NCBI RefSeq assembly: GCF_030817535.1
Contig: NZ_JAUSZL010000002.1
Location: forward strand, 434,001-498,000
DNA length: 64,000 nt
DNA from: Streptomyces sp. V3I8
GTDB lineage: Bacteria > Actinomycetota > Actinomycetes > Streptomycetales > Streptomycetaceae
Direction: 5' to 3'
The stretch's first letter is position 1. Every line of letters begins with the position of its first letter. Positions 41,647-50,333 of this stretch are shown piece after piece. Made by a program: the position numbers and the translations under genes. The notes beneath the pieces are model-generated. The model had not been told where the DNA came from. It did no database searches and saw nothing but the letters and a program-made list of their open reading frames with translations.

Positions 41647-42077
41647 GCGGCGCCCCTGTGGACCGACCCTTCCACAACTCCCCTGCCCAGCAACGAGGTC
41701 AGGGTCACCCCGCCCAGGACCGCCGCCGCACCGGCCTCGACCTCCCGCCACACATCGGGCAGCCCTGTCGCGGGCCCCGGGTAGTCGAGACCGTCCAGGG
41801 GTTCCCCACGCAGGGTGATGAGTTCGCCGTCGACGGCGCGCGTCACATCCAGCAGGGTGATCTCCCCGGCGGGTCTGCCGAGCCAGTAACCGCCCTCGCA
41901 GCCGCGCTGGCTGCGCACCAGGCCCGCTCTGCGCAACTCCCCCACCACGGACTTCAGGAAGCGGAACGGAATCTCCTGCGAGGAGGCCATGGCTTCACAG
42001 GTGAGCGGACGGGAAGGTTCGCGGGCGAGTTCCAGCAGCGCCCTCATGGCGTAGTCCGCCTTCGCGGAAATATGCAT
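41643..42077 (-). CDS. Rrf2 family transcriptional regulator
   Basis: A 144-residue Rrf2 winged-helix regulator: MHISAKADYAMRALLELA, IPFRFLKSVVGELRRAGLV and RSQRGCEGGYWLGRPAGEI. Only one Cys lies in the wing, so the three-Cys iron-sulfur set of IscR/NsrR is missing and the protein resembles CymR-like sulfur regulators more. Start 42077 is by homology; no clear ribosome site. It faces a cupin gene across a 138-base divergent gap with inverted repeats, and lies 1.5 kb from the sulfur-type operon it might control. Confidence 0.87.
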   Translation of the reverse strand: MHISAKADYAMRALLELAREPSRPLTCEAMASSQEIPFRFLKSVVGELRRAGLVRSQRGCEGGYWLGRPAGEITLLDVTRAVDGELITLRGEPLDGLDYPGPATGLPDVWREVEAGAAAVLGGVTLTSLLGRGVVEGSVHRGAA

Positions 42078-42166
42078 GCGCACATCATGCCGCAGGAGCG
42101 GGTCCACGCGCGGATCTTCGGGCACTTGTTTCCTACGTTGCGGGAACATTGCCGCAGGTGAAAGCT

Positions 42167-42208
42167 AAAGGACACCTCTTGACATCCTTTTTGGACCGGC
42201 TCTAGCGT
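42167..42208 (+). promoter_or_regulatory. Promoter and inverted repeat ahead of the cupin gene
   Basis: TTGACA (42179-42184), 18 bases, TAGCGT (42203-42208), then seven bases to the ATG at 42216: a good promoter for a leaderless transcript. AAAGGA (42167-42172) and TCCTTT (42185-42190) flank the -35 box as inverted arms, a likely repressor site. Confidence 0.6.
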
Positions 42209-42215
42209 CGCCGCC

Positions 42216-42734
42216 ATGAGCGAGCCGTTGACGACTCCCGGTGAGGGCTTCCACCCCCACCTCCACGACACCCCGGTCCACCCGACCGCCCCGCTGCGCA
42301 GCCGCCTGCACCACATCCGCGCCGGCTCCCTGGACGGGGACACCGCGCAGAGCGGCGGCATGCGCAGGTTCGCGGCCGTCAGCGGGAAGACCGTCGGCTC
42401 CGAGAAGCTGTGGATGGGCCAGACCCACGTGGCGCCCTCGACCGCCTCCTCCGACCACCACCACGGTGAGTCCGAGACCGCCATCTACGTGGTGAGCGGG
42501 CACCCCGAGTTCGTCTTCGTCGACGACTCGGGCGCGGGCGAAGGCAGAGGTCCGCAGGAGGTGCGGCTGCGGACCTCTCCCGGCGACTACGTCTTCGTCC
42601 CGCCGTTCGTGCCGCACCGTGAGGAGAACCCGGACCCGGACGACGAGGCCGTCGTCGTCATCGCCCGCAGCACGCAGGAGGCGATCGTGGTCAACCTCCC
42701 CCGGTTGTACGCACTTTCACCGGACGAGGCCTGA
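42216..42734 (+). CDS. Cupin-domain protein
   Basis: A 172-residue single-domain cupin. Motif 1 is HHHGESETAIYVVSGHPEF (His, His, Glu metal ligands) and motif 2 is GDYVFVPPFVPHREEN. Probably a metal-dependent enzyme or sensor in the cytosol. Its promoter sits so close to the ATG that it should be translated leaderless, and the promoter is overlapped by inverted arms. It is divergent from the Rrf2 gene, so control by that regulator is plausible. Substrate unknown; a thiol dioxygenase or sugar isomerase role is possible but unsupported. Confidence 0.83.
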   Translation: MSEPLTTPGEGFHPHLHDTPVHPTAPLRSRLHHIRAGSLDGDTAQSGGMRRFAAVSGKTVGSEKLWMGQTHVAPSTASSDHHHGESETAIYVVSGHPEFVFVDDSGAGEGRGPQEVRLRTSPGDYVFVPPFVPHREENPDPDDEAVVVIARSTQEAIVVNLPRLYALSPDEA

Positions 42735-42781
42735 CACCCGGAGCGGTGTCGCGGCCGTGGCCGGTCGCGTTCCGCGCCGGG

Positions 42782-43213
42782 TCAGTTGGCCGGGTCCCGG
42801 TGCCGGGCGCCCGCGGCGACCAGCAGCGCGACCGTCTCGGGGTGGGGCCCGGCCATCGCCCACTCGAGCGGGGAACGGCCCGTTCCGTGGTCCTCGCGGA
42901 GATCCGGATCGGCGCCGTGCGCGAGCAGCGCGCCCACCGTGTCGGCATGGCCCCAGCAGGCGGCCGCGCACAGGGGCGTGCCTTCCGCGCCGCGCCCGCT
43001 CTCGGTGTCGGGCGGAGCCCCGGCCGCCAGCAGACACAGGACGTTGCCGGTTTCCCCTTGCACCGACGCGGCGTACAGGGGCGTGGTGCCCTCGGAGTCG
43101 GCCGCCTCGGGGCGGGCGCCCGCCCGCAGCAGAGCCCTGATCCGAGCGCCGTCCCCGAATGTCGCCGCGTCGACCAGTCTCTTCGAGAGCTTCTTCCGCC
43201 GCCGCCGGTTCAC
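42782..43213 (-). CDS. Ankyrin-repeat protein
   Basis: A 143-residue protein of about four ankyrin repeats (RIRALLRAGARPEAADSEGT, TPLYAASVQGETGNVLCLLA, TPLCAAACWGHADTVGALLA, SPLEWAMAGPHPETVALLVA) preceded by a basic NRRRRKKLSKRL segment. GTG 43213 follows GGGGCACT. Small cytosolic ankyrin proteins serve as binding modules; the partner is unknown. Confidence 0.85.
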   Translation of the reverse strand: MNRRRRKKLSKRLVDAATFGDGARIRALLRAGARPEAADSEGTTPLYAASVQGETGNVLCLLAAGAPPDTESGRGAEGTPLCAAACWGHADTVGALLAHGADPDLREDHGTGRSPLEWAMAGPHPETVALLVAAGARHRDPAN

Positions 43214-43503
43214 AGTGCCCCGGTCCGGCCGATGAGTGAACCGGGCGGCGCGAGGCGGGAGTCCATGGTCAAGGGACGGCTCTCCTGGAGGTGCCGACCG
43301 CTGACACGGTCGGCCTGGGGGGCCCGACGGTACCGGTGGGCCCGGGACGGCTGCCACCTGGTTTCGGTCCCCGAGGTGTCGGCCCCTCAGCCCGCCGGCT
43401 CGTTGCGGCGCCCTGCTCACCCCGGAGGTCCACTGCGAGGCGGGCGACGCGCGGTAGGGCGGTAGGACGGTAGGACGGATGGGGATACCGGGTACGGAAC
43501 GCC

Positions 43504-43537
43504 AGAGGGCCCGGATCAATGAAGATCCGGGCCCTCT
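43504..43537 (-). terminator. Terminator downstream of the initiator tRNA gene
   Basis: AGAGGGCCCGGATC and GATCCGGGCCCTCT form a perfect 14-base stem with a six-base loop, seven bases beyond the 3' end of the tRNA on the minus strand. Confidence 0.85.
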
Positions 43538-43543
43538 TCGCAG

Positions 43544-43617
43544 TAGCGGGGACAGGATTTGAACCTGCGACCTCTGGGTTATGAGCCCAGCGAGCTACCG
43601 AGCTGCTCCACCCCGCG
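43544..43617 (-). tRNA. tRNA-Met (initiator type, anticodon CAT)
   Basis: A 74-base cloverleaf: acceptor CGCGGGG/CCCCGCT, D arm GAGCAGCTCGGTAGCTC, anticodon stem-loop CTGGG-CTCATAA-CCCAG, T arm GCAGG-TTCAAAT-CCTGT, discriminator A. The unpaired first acceptor position (C1 with T72) and the three G-C pairs next to the anticodon loop mark it as initiator tRNA. CCA is not encoded. A strong terminator follows. The 234 bases upstream to the isochorismatase gene hold no other gene. Confidence 0.95.
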
Positions 43618-43851
43618 GCGATGTCTCTACCGTACGCCATCACGGAGGTCACCGATGACCACACGTGCACCCGCGCACGGAGAGCCGCGGCCGGAAGCGG
43701 ACCCGCCGCAACGGGCCGACCGGCCGGCCGGGTCGTGCGGAGCCGGTGTGCGCGTCCCCACGCGGGTACCGAACCCCGCTGACCGGATCGGTCCGGTGCG
43801 GGACCCGATACGGCATGTCGCCACCCCGTTCGCGTGGCGCAGACTCGGGGC

Positions 43852-44451
43852 ATGACCCGAGCACTGATCGTCATCGATGTCCAGGAGTCCTTCCGCGCCC
43901 GCCCCCTGTGGGCGACGATCTCCGACCCGAAGATCGCCGACCGGGTGAACCGGCTGGTGCGGATCGCCCGCCAGGCAGGGGACCTCGTGGTGTGGGTGCT
44001 GCACTGCGAACCCGGCAGCGGCGATGTCTTCGACCCGGCCCTGGGCCATGTCCGCCTCATGGAGGAGCTGGAGCGGGCGGAGGACGAGCCGCTGATCCAC
44101 AAGACCTCGCACAACGCCTTCACCACGACCAACCTGCAGCAACTGCTCACCGAACGCGGTATCCGCGAGCTCACCGTCTGCGGTATCCGCACCGAGCAGT
44201 GCGTGGAGACCACGACCCGCGTCGCGAGCGACCTCGGCCACCAGGTCACGTTCGTCACCGACGCGACCGCGACCAACCCCATCCCGCACCGCGACGCCCC
44301 CGCCGACCAGAGCGTCGCCGACCTGCTGGCCGATTCCCGTACGCTGCCCGCCGAGGAGGTCATCAGGCGCACCGAGTACGCCCTGGCCGGACGCTTCGCC
44401 ACCATCGCGACGGTCGACGAGCTGGAGGCCGCGGCCGGACATCGGGCATGA
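43852..44451 (+). CDS. Isochorismatase-family cysteine hydrolase
   Basis: A 199-residue hydrolase: ALIVIDVQESF (catalytic Asp), HKTSHNAFTTTNL (Lys region) and VCGIRTEQCVETTTRVASDLG with the nucleophilic Cys. The family hydrolyses amides such as nicotinamide, N-carbamoyl compounds or isochorismate; substrate not assignable. ATG 43852 has a CGGGG site. Ten bases separate it from the next gene, a GlxA-type regulator, a pairing often seen in small catabolic units. Confidence 0.88.
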   Translation: MTRALIVIDVQESFRARPLWATISDPKIADRVNRLVRIARQAGDLVVWVLHCEPGSGDVFDPALGHVRLMEELERAEDEPLIHKTSHNAFTTTNLQQLLTERGIRELTVCGIRTEQCVETTTRVASDLGHQVTFVTDATATNPIPHRDAPADQSVADLLADSRTLPAEEVIRRTEYALAGRFATIATVDELEAAAGHRA

Positions 44452-44461
44452 TGACCGGATC

Positions 44462-45388
44462 GTGAGCCACATCGTCTTCTTCCTGGTACCCGGAGTCCAT
44501 CTGCTGGACCTGGCCGGCCCCGCGCAGGTCTTCTCCACGGCGGCCGACTTCGGGTATCCCTACACGCTCTCCTACGTCGCCGAGCAGGCGCAGGTCACCA
44601 CCGCGCAGGGCGTGCCGCTGGTGGCCGGGCTCGACTGGCCCGAGCTCGGCCCCGAGGACCTGATCGTGGTCCCCGGCTGGCGGGCGGGCACTCCGGCCGG
44701 CGGCCCCGCCATCGGCGCGGGGCCGCTGCGCACCCTCCGGGATCATCACGCGGCCGGCGGGACGGTGGCCAGCGTCTGCGCCGGGGCCGAGGCGCTGGGC
44801 GCGGCGGGCCTGCTCGACGGGCGCCGCTGCACCACCCACCACGACGTGCAGGACGAGCTGGCCCTGCGCCACCCGCGGGCGGTGGTCGTGCGGGACGTCC
44901 TGTTCACGACCGACGACCGGGTGATCACCTCGGCCGGCATCGCCAGCGGCATCGACCTGGCCCTGCACCTGGTCGCGGTGCGGCACGGCCCGGCCGTCGC
45001 CGCACAGGTGGCCAGGGAGATGGTCGTCTACGCCCGCCGCAACGGCCATGAACCGCAGTCCAGCGCGATGCTCCGGCACCGCTCCCACCTCGACGACACG
45101 GTGCACCGGGCCCAGGACCTCATCGACGCCCGCTTCGACCGGCCGCTCCCCCTCCCCGCCCTGGCGTCGGCGGTCGGTGTCAGCGAACGCACCCTCACGC
45201 GGCTCTTCAGCCGGGCCACCGGCCTCACCCCCCTGCGCTATCAGCAGACCCTCCGTCTGGAGCGCGCCCAGCACCTCATGAGCCACGGCGCGACGATGGA
45301 CGCCGCAGCCCGCTCCGTGGGCTTCGAGGACCCCCGTATGCTCCGCCGCCTGCGGGCCCGCCGGCCTGAGGGCGCGTCGGCGCAGTGA
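44462..45388 (+). CDS. GlxA-type AraC family regulator with DJ-1/PfpI domain
   Basis: A 308-residue protein. Residues 1-180 form a class I glutamine amidotransferase-like domain (PGVHLLDLAGPAQVF, VASVCAGAEALGAAGLL with the nucleophile-elbow Cys), and residues 215-305 the AraC DNA-binding domain (LASAVGVSERTLTRLFSRAT, LERAQHLMSHGATMDAAARS). The start is GTG 44462. It probably controls the isochorismatase gene just before it. The C-terminus ends soon after the second helix-turn-helix and is slightly short for the family. Confidence 0.88.
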   Translation: MSHIVFFLVPGVHLLDLAGPAQVFSTAADFGYPYTLSYVAEQAQVTTAQGVPLVAGLDWPELGPEDLIVVPGWRAGTPAGGPAIGAGPLRTLRDHHAAGGTVASVCAGAEALGAAGLLDGRRCTTHHDVQDELALRHPRAVVVRDVLFTTDDRVITSAGIASGIDLALHLVAVRHGPAVAAQVAREMVVYARRNGHEPQSSAMLRHRSHLDDTVHRAQDLIDARFDRPLPLPALASAVGVSERTLTRLFSRATGLTPLRYQQTLRLERAQHLMSHGATMDAAARSVGFEDPRMLRRLRARRPEGASAQ

Positions 45389-45426
45389 CCGGCACGGGGC
45401 CCTGCGAGGACGGGTGCCGCGGACGA

Positions 45427-45451
45427 ACGACCCGCCGAGGGGCGGGGTCGT
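45427..45451 (+). terminator. Hairpin after the GlxA-type gene
   Basis: ACGACCCGCC, four bases, then GGCGGGGTCGT: a ten-pair stem with one bulged G, 38 bases beyond the stop at 45388. Confidence 0.55.
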
Positions 45452-45565
45452 GCCTGTGGAGGGACATCGGAGCCTGTCACGGATTCCGCACGCCGATACG
45501 CACACCGGGCATGAGACCGGCGCCTTCCGGCACGCGGGCGACGCGCAGAGGACTTCCGGGGAGGG

Positions 45566-46129
45566 TCAGTGCGAGGCCGTCGCGGGCGCCGTCCTCTTGC
45601 GTGCGCGGTACGCGGCGGCCTTGATCCTGTTGCCGCAGGACTCCATGCCGCACCACTGGCGGCGCAGGCCCCGGGAGTGGTCGATGTAGACCCGGGTGCA
45701 CTCGGGGTTGCCGCACTCCTTCATCAAGGGGACCTCGGGGCCGCCGAGCAGCTCGACGGCCTGCCGGGCGACGGTGGCCAGCGCCTGCTCGGGCGTCGCC
45801 TCGGTGTACCGCCCGCCCAGGGTGAGCTGCGGCGTCACCGGCGTTCCGCGCGCGGCGCCGTTGACCACCGCGAGCGCCTCGCGGTCGAATTCCTCACCCA
45901 GACGGCGGTCGGTCACGAGCCGGTAGAGAGCCTCACGCACCGTGATCGCCGTTCGGACGTCGTCCTCCCGGCCGGGTGTGATCGCATCCACGAGTCCGGA
46001 CTCCAGGTACCAGGCGTTGAGCCGGTCCGGCGTGGCGAGCATCTCGAACCGGGCCGAGCGCCGGGCGCGGAGGGTGGCCGCGAAGTCGAGGGCCGGGTTC
46101 CCGCACACGAAGGCATGGTCGAGGTTCAC
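45566..46129 (-). CDS. ABATE/CGNR zinc-finger transcriptional regulator
   Basis: A 187-residue protein. The N-terminal ABATE domain starts FVCGNPALDFAATLRAR. The C-terminal CGNR zinc finger has CGNPECTRVYIDHSRGLRR and WCGMESCGNRIKAAAYRAR. This family is thought to be a stress-responsive regulator in actinomycetes. GTG 46129 has an AGGATGG site and fits the family start; TTG 46165 is a less likely alternative. It stands alone. Confidence 0.87.
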   Translation of the reverse strand: MNLDHAFVCGNPALDFAATLRARRSARFEMLATPDRLNAWYLESGLVDAITPGREDDVRTAITVREALYRLVTDRRLGEEFDREALAVVNGAARGTPVTPQLTLGGRYTEATPEQALATVARQAVELLGGPEVPLMKECGNPECTRVYIDHSRGLRRQWCGMESCGNRIKAAAYRARKRTAPATASH

Positions 46130-46256
46130 ATCACCATCCTGACAGGTGACTTCCGCCCTGTGCAAGGAACGTCACCGCCCCGGGCGGCGCACGTCCGGTC
46201 GGTTCCAGGTCGGCTCCGGGCCGGTGCCGGCCCGGAGCCGTGCCCTCGCGCCGCCC

Positions 46257-47894
46257 CTACCCGGTCGCGACCGGGGCCGCCTCCAGGCGGACTTCACGAC
46301 CCTGCCACCTCCGGCGCAGCCAGCGGTCGTGGGTGGCGACGACGATCGCGCCGGGGCCGGTGCCCAGCGCCTCCTCCAGTTCGTCGCACAGCCGGGGAGA
46401 GAGGTGGTTGGTGGGCTCGTCGAGGAGCAGGAGATGGGGCGGGCGGGCCACCAGCAGGGCCAGCGCCAGCCGTCGGCGCTGGCCCACGGACAGGTGCCCG
46501 ACCGGCTTGTCCAGCTCCCCTTCGTGCAGGAGACCGAGGGAGCCCAGCGGTACCTTCTCCGCCCGCGCCGGGCCGAGCGACAGCTCGTAGGTCTCCCGGA
46601 CCGTGCGGTCGGACCGCTCGAACACGGTGTCCTGGGTGAGCAGCCCCACCGTCAGTCCACGCAGCCGGTGCACCTCGCCCGCGGCCCGCAGCTGTCCGGC
46701 GAGCACGGCGAGCAGCGTCGACTTGCCCGTACCGTTGTCGCCCGTGACCAGGAGCCGGTCCGTCGCCGAGACCTCCAGGCCGTCCAGTGCGAGCCGGCCC
46801 GGCACCCGTACGTCCCGCAGGGACACCAGGGGCCGGGTGCCCTCCTCGATGCGTGCGGCCAGATCGAAGGCCGCGAACCGCATCGGACGGGGCGGTTCCG
46901 CGACCTGGGTCCGCGTCAGTTCCTCCAGCCGCCGGGTGGCGTTGCGGACCCGCCGGGAGATCTGGCTCTGCACCCGGCCGCCCCGGTGGCCGTAGCCCAT
47001 TTTCTCGTTGTCGGTACGGCCCCGGTCCGGGGCGACCCGGTGCGCGGTCACGCCCGCCGAGTGACGCAGTTCCACCAGCTCCTGCTGCTCCTCGGCGTAC
47101 CGTCGCTCCCAGCGCTCCCGTTCGGCGCGCTTCTCCGACAGGTAGGCGCTGTAGTTGCCGCCGTGACGGACCGGGCCGTCCACCGCCGGATCCAGGTCGA
47201 TCAGATCGGTGCACACGGCGTCGAGGAACGCCCGGTCGTGGCATGCGGCGACCACCGTGCCCGGCAGGCCGCGCAGTTGCTCCTCCAGGAAAGCGGCTGC
47301 GCTGTCGTCCAGGTGGTTGGTGGGCTCGTCGAGCAGCAGTGCCGGCGGACGCCGTACGAGCAGGGCGGCCAGGGCCAGCCGGCCACGCTGCCCGCCGGAC
47401 AGCGAACCGAGCGTGCGGTCGTGCGCGAACGCGCCGAGGCCCAGGCCCTCCAGCACCAGGGCCGCGCGGCGGTCGGCGTCCCAGGACTCCCGGTCCTGGG
47501 CCTGCTCCAGACGCCTGCCGTAGGCGTCGAGGAGTTCCAGGTGGTGAGGGGCGTCCTCCGGGACGCGGCCGAGTTCCTCGCCCAGCCGGTCCAGTTCGGC
47601 GAGGTCCTCACGGGCCTCGCGCAGCGCCTCGTTCAGCACCGTGGCGATGGTCACGTCGGCGTCGAACGGCATCTCCTGGTGCAGGAAGCCGAGACCGGGC
47701 GGACGGACGACGCTTCCCGAGTCGGGTTCGTCCGCGCCGGCGAGCACCCGCAGCAGGGTGGACTTGCCGACGCCGTTCTCCCCGATCAGGCCGATGCGGT
47801 GGCCGGGGGAGGCGGTCAGGGAGACACCGTCGAGGACGCGTCGGCCGCCCAGGTCGCGGACGAGGTCGTGGGCGAGCAGAGCGGGCTGGGGCAC
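46257..47894 (-). CDS. ABC-F family ATPase (ribosome-protection type)
   Basis: A 545-residue soluble protein with two ABC domains and no membrane segments. Walker A is GENGVGKST and GDNGTGKST, signatures are LSGGQRGRLALAALL and LSVGQRRRLALALLV, and the interdomain linker (about residues 240-330) is charged (RAERERWERRYAEEQQEL). Family members bind the ribosomal E site; several Streptomyces members protect ribosomes from macrolides, lincosamides or pleuromutilins, others are translation factors. The second signature has Val in place of the usual Gly (LSVGQ). GTG 47894 follows GGACGG; GTG 47909 is possible. A small gene lies upstream. Confidence 0.87.
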   Translation of the reverse strand: MPQPALLAHDLVRDLGGRRVLDGVSLTASPGHRIGLIGENGVGKSTLLRVLAGADEPDSGSVVRPPGLGFLHQEMPFDADVTIATVLNEALREAREDLAELDRLGEELGRVPEDAPHHLELLDAYGRRLEQAQDRESWDADRRAALVLEGLGLGAFAHDRTLGSLSGGQRGRLALAALLVRRPPALLLDEPTNHLDDSAAAFLEEQLRGLPGTVVAACHDRAFLDAVCTDLIDLDPAVDGPVRHGGNYSAYLSEKRAERERWERRYAEEQQELVELRHSAGVTAHRVAPDRGRTDNEKMGYGHRGGRVQSQISRRVRNATRRLEELTRTQVAEPPRPMRFAAFDLAARIEEGTRPLVSLRDVRVPGRLALDGLEVSATDRLLVTGDNGTGKSTLLAVLAGQLRAAGEVHRLRGLTVGLLTQDTVFERSDRTVRETYELSLGPARAEKVPLGSLGLLHEGELDKPVGHLSVGQRRRLALALLVARPPHLLLLDEPTNHLSPRLCDELEEALGTGPGAIVVATHDRWLRRRWQGREVRLEAAPVATG

Positions 47895-47973
47895 AGGAAA
47901 CCGTCCCACGTGATCGGTGGTCGGCCCGCCGGGCACGGGGCCTCGGACGCGGGTCACTGCACGGGCCGGCGGC

Positions 47974-48183
47974 TCACACCGCCGGGGCTCCCGTCTCCCG
48001 GAGCGTGCCGCCGGCGGTCGACGAGCCGGTGGCGGGCCCGATTTCACAGACGATCAGCTCGGGCGGAGTGCTCCCGCCCGAGCCGTTGGGAGTGACCGGA
48101 TCCGTGCGGTCCGCGGGCCGGGCGAAGGAGAGGCGCGAGCGGACGACGAACGCGTCGGACAGGGAGTCGTCGTCTCCCACCAT
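47974..48183 (-). CDS. Small 69-residue protein of unknown function upstream of ABC-F
   Basis: I do not recognise this protein. It starts at ATG 48183 with GAGGAG eight bases upstream, begins MVGDDDSLSDAFVVRSRL, and has a Gly/Ser/Thr/Pro-rich second half with one Cys (LIVCEIGPATGSSTAGG). No signal peptide or membrane helix. It reads in the same direction as the ABC-F gene 79 bases downstream, so it might be co-transcribed. A Ser/Thr-rich tail after an acidic N-terminus resembles peptide natural-product precursors in a general way, but no modification enzyme lies nearby. Confidence 0.5.
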   Translation of the reverse strand: MVGDDDSLSDAFVVRSRLSFARPADRTDPVTPNGSGGSTPPELIVCEIGPATGSSTAGGTLRETGAPAV

Positions 48184-48576
48184 GCCTGCGACTCCTCGGT
48201 ACACGGTCGATGTCAGCGACAGATTAACAGCCGCTTTTCGTGCGCCGCGGGTGGTGCGGACCGGCGGTCGGCGGGCCCGCGGCCTTCACGATCGGTCCGG
48301 GTGGGTTCGAAGTTCTTCATGACCGCATCGCCTGAGGCACCGACATCGACCGGATCAACTCTTTTCAGCCGCGATCTATCCATCTGGCCGGTTTGTAGTG
48401 CACGCTGTTCGTCCGGGCCCCACCAGATCCCCCAGGTGGGAGCCCTGCCGCAGGGTCCTGCCGTCCCGTCGGCGGCAGGACCCGCCACGCCTCCCAGCTC
48501 CCCATGGGAGGCCATGCGGCTGCCCGGACACCGGGACCGGCCACGACGGTCCCGGCGGACGGGGCGGACGGGACGG
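48184..48576. other. Intergenic stretch without a gene
   Basis: The 393 bases between the small gene and the FG-GAP gene contain no frame with a ribosome site or recognisable motif. The part near 48205-48240 (cgacagattaacagccg) is relatively AT-rich and is the likely promoter area of the small gene. Confidence 0.5.
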
Positions 48577-50049
48577 TCAAGGGATCGCCACGCCCGGGCC
48601 GTTGTCGCCGCTGAGGTCCCAGCCGTACTGGGCGTTCGCCGACGGCGCCCCGAGGTCCACGGGGTTGTGCGCGGACGACTTCGACGCCGTCAGGCCGGCT
48701 GCCGTGCCGTGCAGCAGCCACACCGCGCCGCCGTTCCTGACCGTGCCGAGGTCCTCACCCGGCGCGCCCGCGGTCAGGTCCGCCTTCCCGTCCTTCGTCA
48801 CGTCGAGCAGCCGCAGCGAGCCGCCGAAGACGTCGTTCTTCTCGGCCACCCCCGGCACGCTCGGGGTGTCCTGGTGGAACGCCTGCGCGCCCGTACCGGT
48901 GAGCCCGCCCGCGCCGCCCTTGAGGAGCACCACGGAGCCTGCCCTGGCCACCGAGCCGATCGCCTCGCCGGGGACGCCCACGGCCAGGTCGGGGTATCCG
49001 TCGCCGTTCACGTCCCCGGCGCTCAGGCGGGCGCCGAAGTGGTCGTTCTTCTCGCTCACGCCGGGCACGCCCGCGGTCTGCTGCGTGATGGTCCGCGTAC
49101 GGGTCCGGCCGGGGCCGGCCGGCGAGCCGTAGTAGATCTTGATGGTCCCCGGGTCGTCCACCATCTCGGTGTCGCCGCCCGGGAAGACGCGCGTCGCGAG
49201 GTCGGCGTACCCGTCCTTGTCGAAGTCGGCGACGGCGGTGGTGGACGCGGAGGACAGCCGCTGCGAAACGGTGGACAGGCCGTCCTTCGTTCCGAGCCAC
49301 AGCTTGCCGCCCTCGGCGTGGTTCTCGTAGACGTGGAAGGTCGCGAGGTCCTCGATGCCGTCACCGTCGAAGTCGCCGGCCGCGGTGGAGCAGATCGTGT
49401 TGTCGGTGCTGAACACCCTCACTTCCTGCTCGCGTGCGGGGGCACCGCCGCGGTCGAACGGGCCGTAGAGCACGTTGCGGTAGTCGTATTCGTCGTCGTT
49501 GCCCATGAACAGGTCGGTGTGACCGTCCCCGTCGAAGTCGCCCGCGGTGATGTCGGCGCCGACGTCGGCGTTCGCGGGTGCGCCGACCCGGACGGAGTCC
49601 TGGCCGGCGATGCCTGTCGTGCTGCCCCACAGGACGATCACCGATCCGCTGACGTTGTCCTCGGGGCGGTATTCACGGGTGGTCACGGCCAGGTCGGTGA
49701 GGCCGTCGCCGTCCAGGTCGCGGGGGACCATCGCGTAGCCGAACACCGCGTTGTCGCCGGAGGCGCCGGGGACACCCGGGGTGTCCTGGGTGATGACGGT
49801 GGTGCGCGCGGTGTCGAGGCCGTTCGCCGAACCGTAGGTGACCGTGATGTAGCCGGCCCAGGCATGACCGCCCACCGTGGCGGCCGGCGCGGTCACGGCG
49901 ACGTCCTGGTAGCCGTCGCCGTTGAAGTCCTCGCGCACGGTGGTGGCGCCACCCGCGGCGGATGCGGTGCCCGCGGCGATCGGCACGCTGAAGGTACCGA
50001 TCAGAGCGGTGACCACCGCGGTCGATACGGCCAGTCGACGGATGCCCAC
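48577..50049 (-). CDS. Secreted FG-GAP/VCBS repeat protein
   Basis: A 490-residue extracellular protein. The signal peptide covers about residues 1-32 (RRLAVSTAVVTALIGTFSV, ASA cleavage). At least six repeats with Asp-rich calcium-type loops follow: DFNGDGYQDVAV, DLDGDGLTDLAV, DFDGDGHTDLFM, DFDGDGIEDLAT, DFDKDGYADLAT, DVNGDGYPDLAV, predicting an integrin-alpha-like beta propeller. GTG 50049 has AGGAGGA upstream. No catalytic domain is seen; a binding or scaffold role is likely. It is divergent from the Hsp20 gene. Confidence 0.9.
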   Translation of the reverse strand: MGIRRLAVSTAVVTALIGTFSVPIAAGTASAAGGATTVREDFNGDGYQDVAVTAPAATVGGHAWAGYITVTYGSANGLDTARTTVITQDTPGVPGASGDNAVFGYAMVPRDLDGDGLTDLAVTTREYRPEDNVSGSVIVLWGSTTGIAGQDSVRVGAPANADVGADITAGDFDGDGHTDLFMGNDDEYDYRNVLYGPFDRGGAPAREQEVRVFSTDNTICSTAAGDFDGDGIEDLATFHVYENHAEGGKLWLGTKDGLSTVSQRLSSASTTAVADFDKDGYADLATRVFPGGDTEMVDDPGTIKIYYGSPAGPGRTRTRTITQQTAGVPGVSEKNDHFGARLSAGDVNGDGYPDLAVGVPGEAIGSVARAGSVVLLKGGAGGLTGTGAQAFHQDTPSVPGVAEKNDVFGGSLRLLDVTKDGKADLTAGAPGEDLGTVRNGGAVWLLHGTAAGLTASKSSAHNPVDLGAPSANAQYGWDLSGDNGPGVAIP

Positions 50050-50253
50050 AAGTCCTCCTACCAGAAGCACGCGGCCCGGGGCCGCGCACGGGCGACTTTC
50101 GCCTGTGAGACACACGGCGACGGCTGATGGTTGTGTGCGGTGGACAGGACATGAACCAAGAGCACGGCGCGTCGGCCGCGGACCACCTGTCGATCCTTCT
50201 GACTGACGCCCGCCCCCGCGGCGCTGACAGAGGCAGTAATCCTGAGCGTAGGC

Positions 50254-50283
50254 TTGTCAACTTTCCCGCTGCCGGGGTATATA
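50254..50283 (+). promoter_or_regulatory. Promoter of the Hsp20 gene
   Basis: TTGTCA (50254-50259), 18 bases, TATATA (50278-50283) followed by AAAAA: an unusually AT-rich, near-consensus promoter about 48 bases before the start codon. I saw no HAIR or CIRCE element beside it. Confidence 0.7.
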
Positions 50284-50333
50284 AAAAGGCGTAGGGCATC
50301 GCACCCAGTGACAGCAGAGAGGAGTGACCCGTG

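Noticed and set aside
43214..43503. Possible gene or RNA in the GC-rich stretch between the ankyrin gene and the tRNA
   Set aside because: Contains short ggtaggac repeats (about 43452-43480) and small hairpins but no frame with start signal, and no known RNA pattern.
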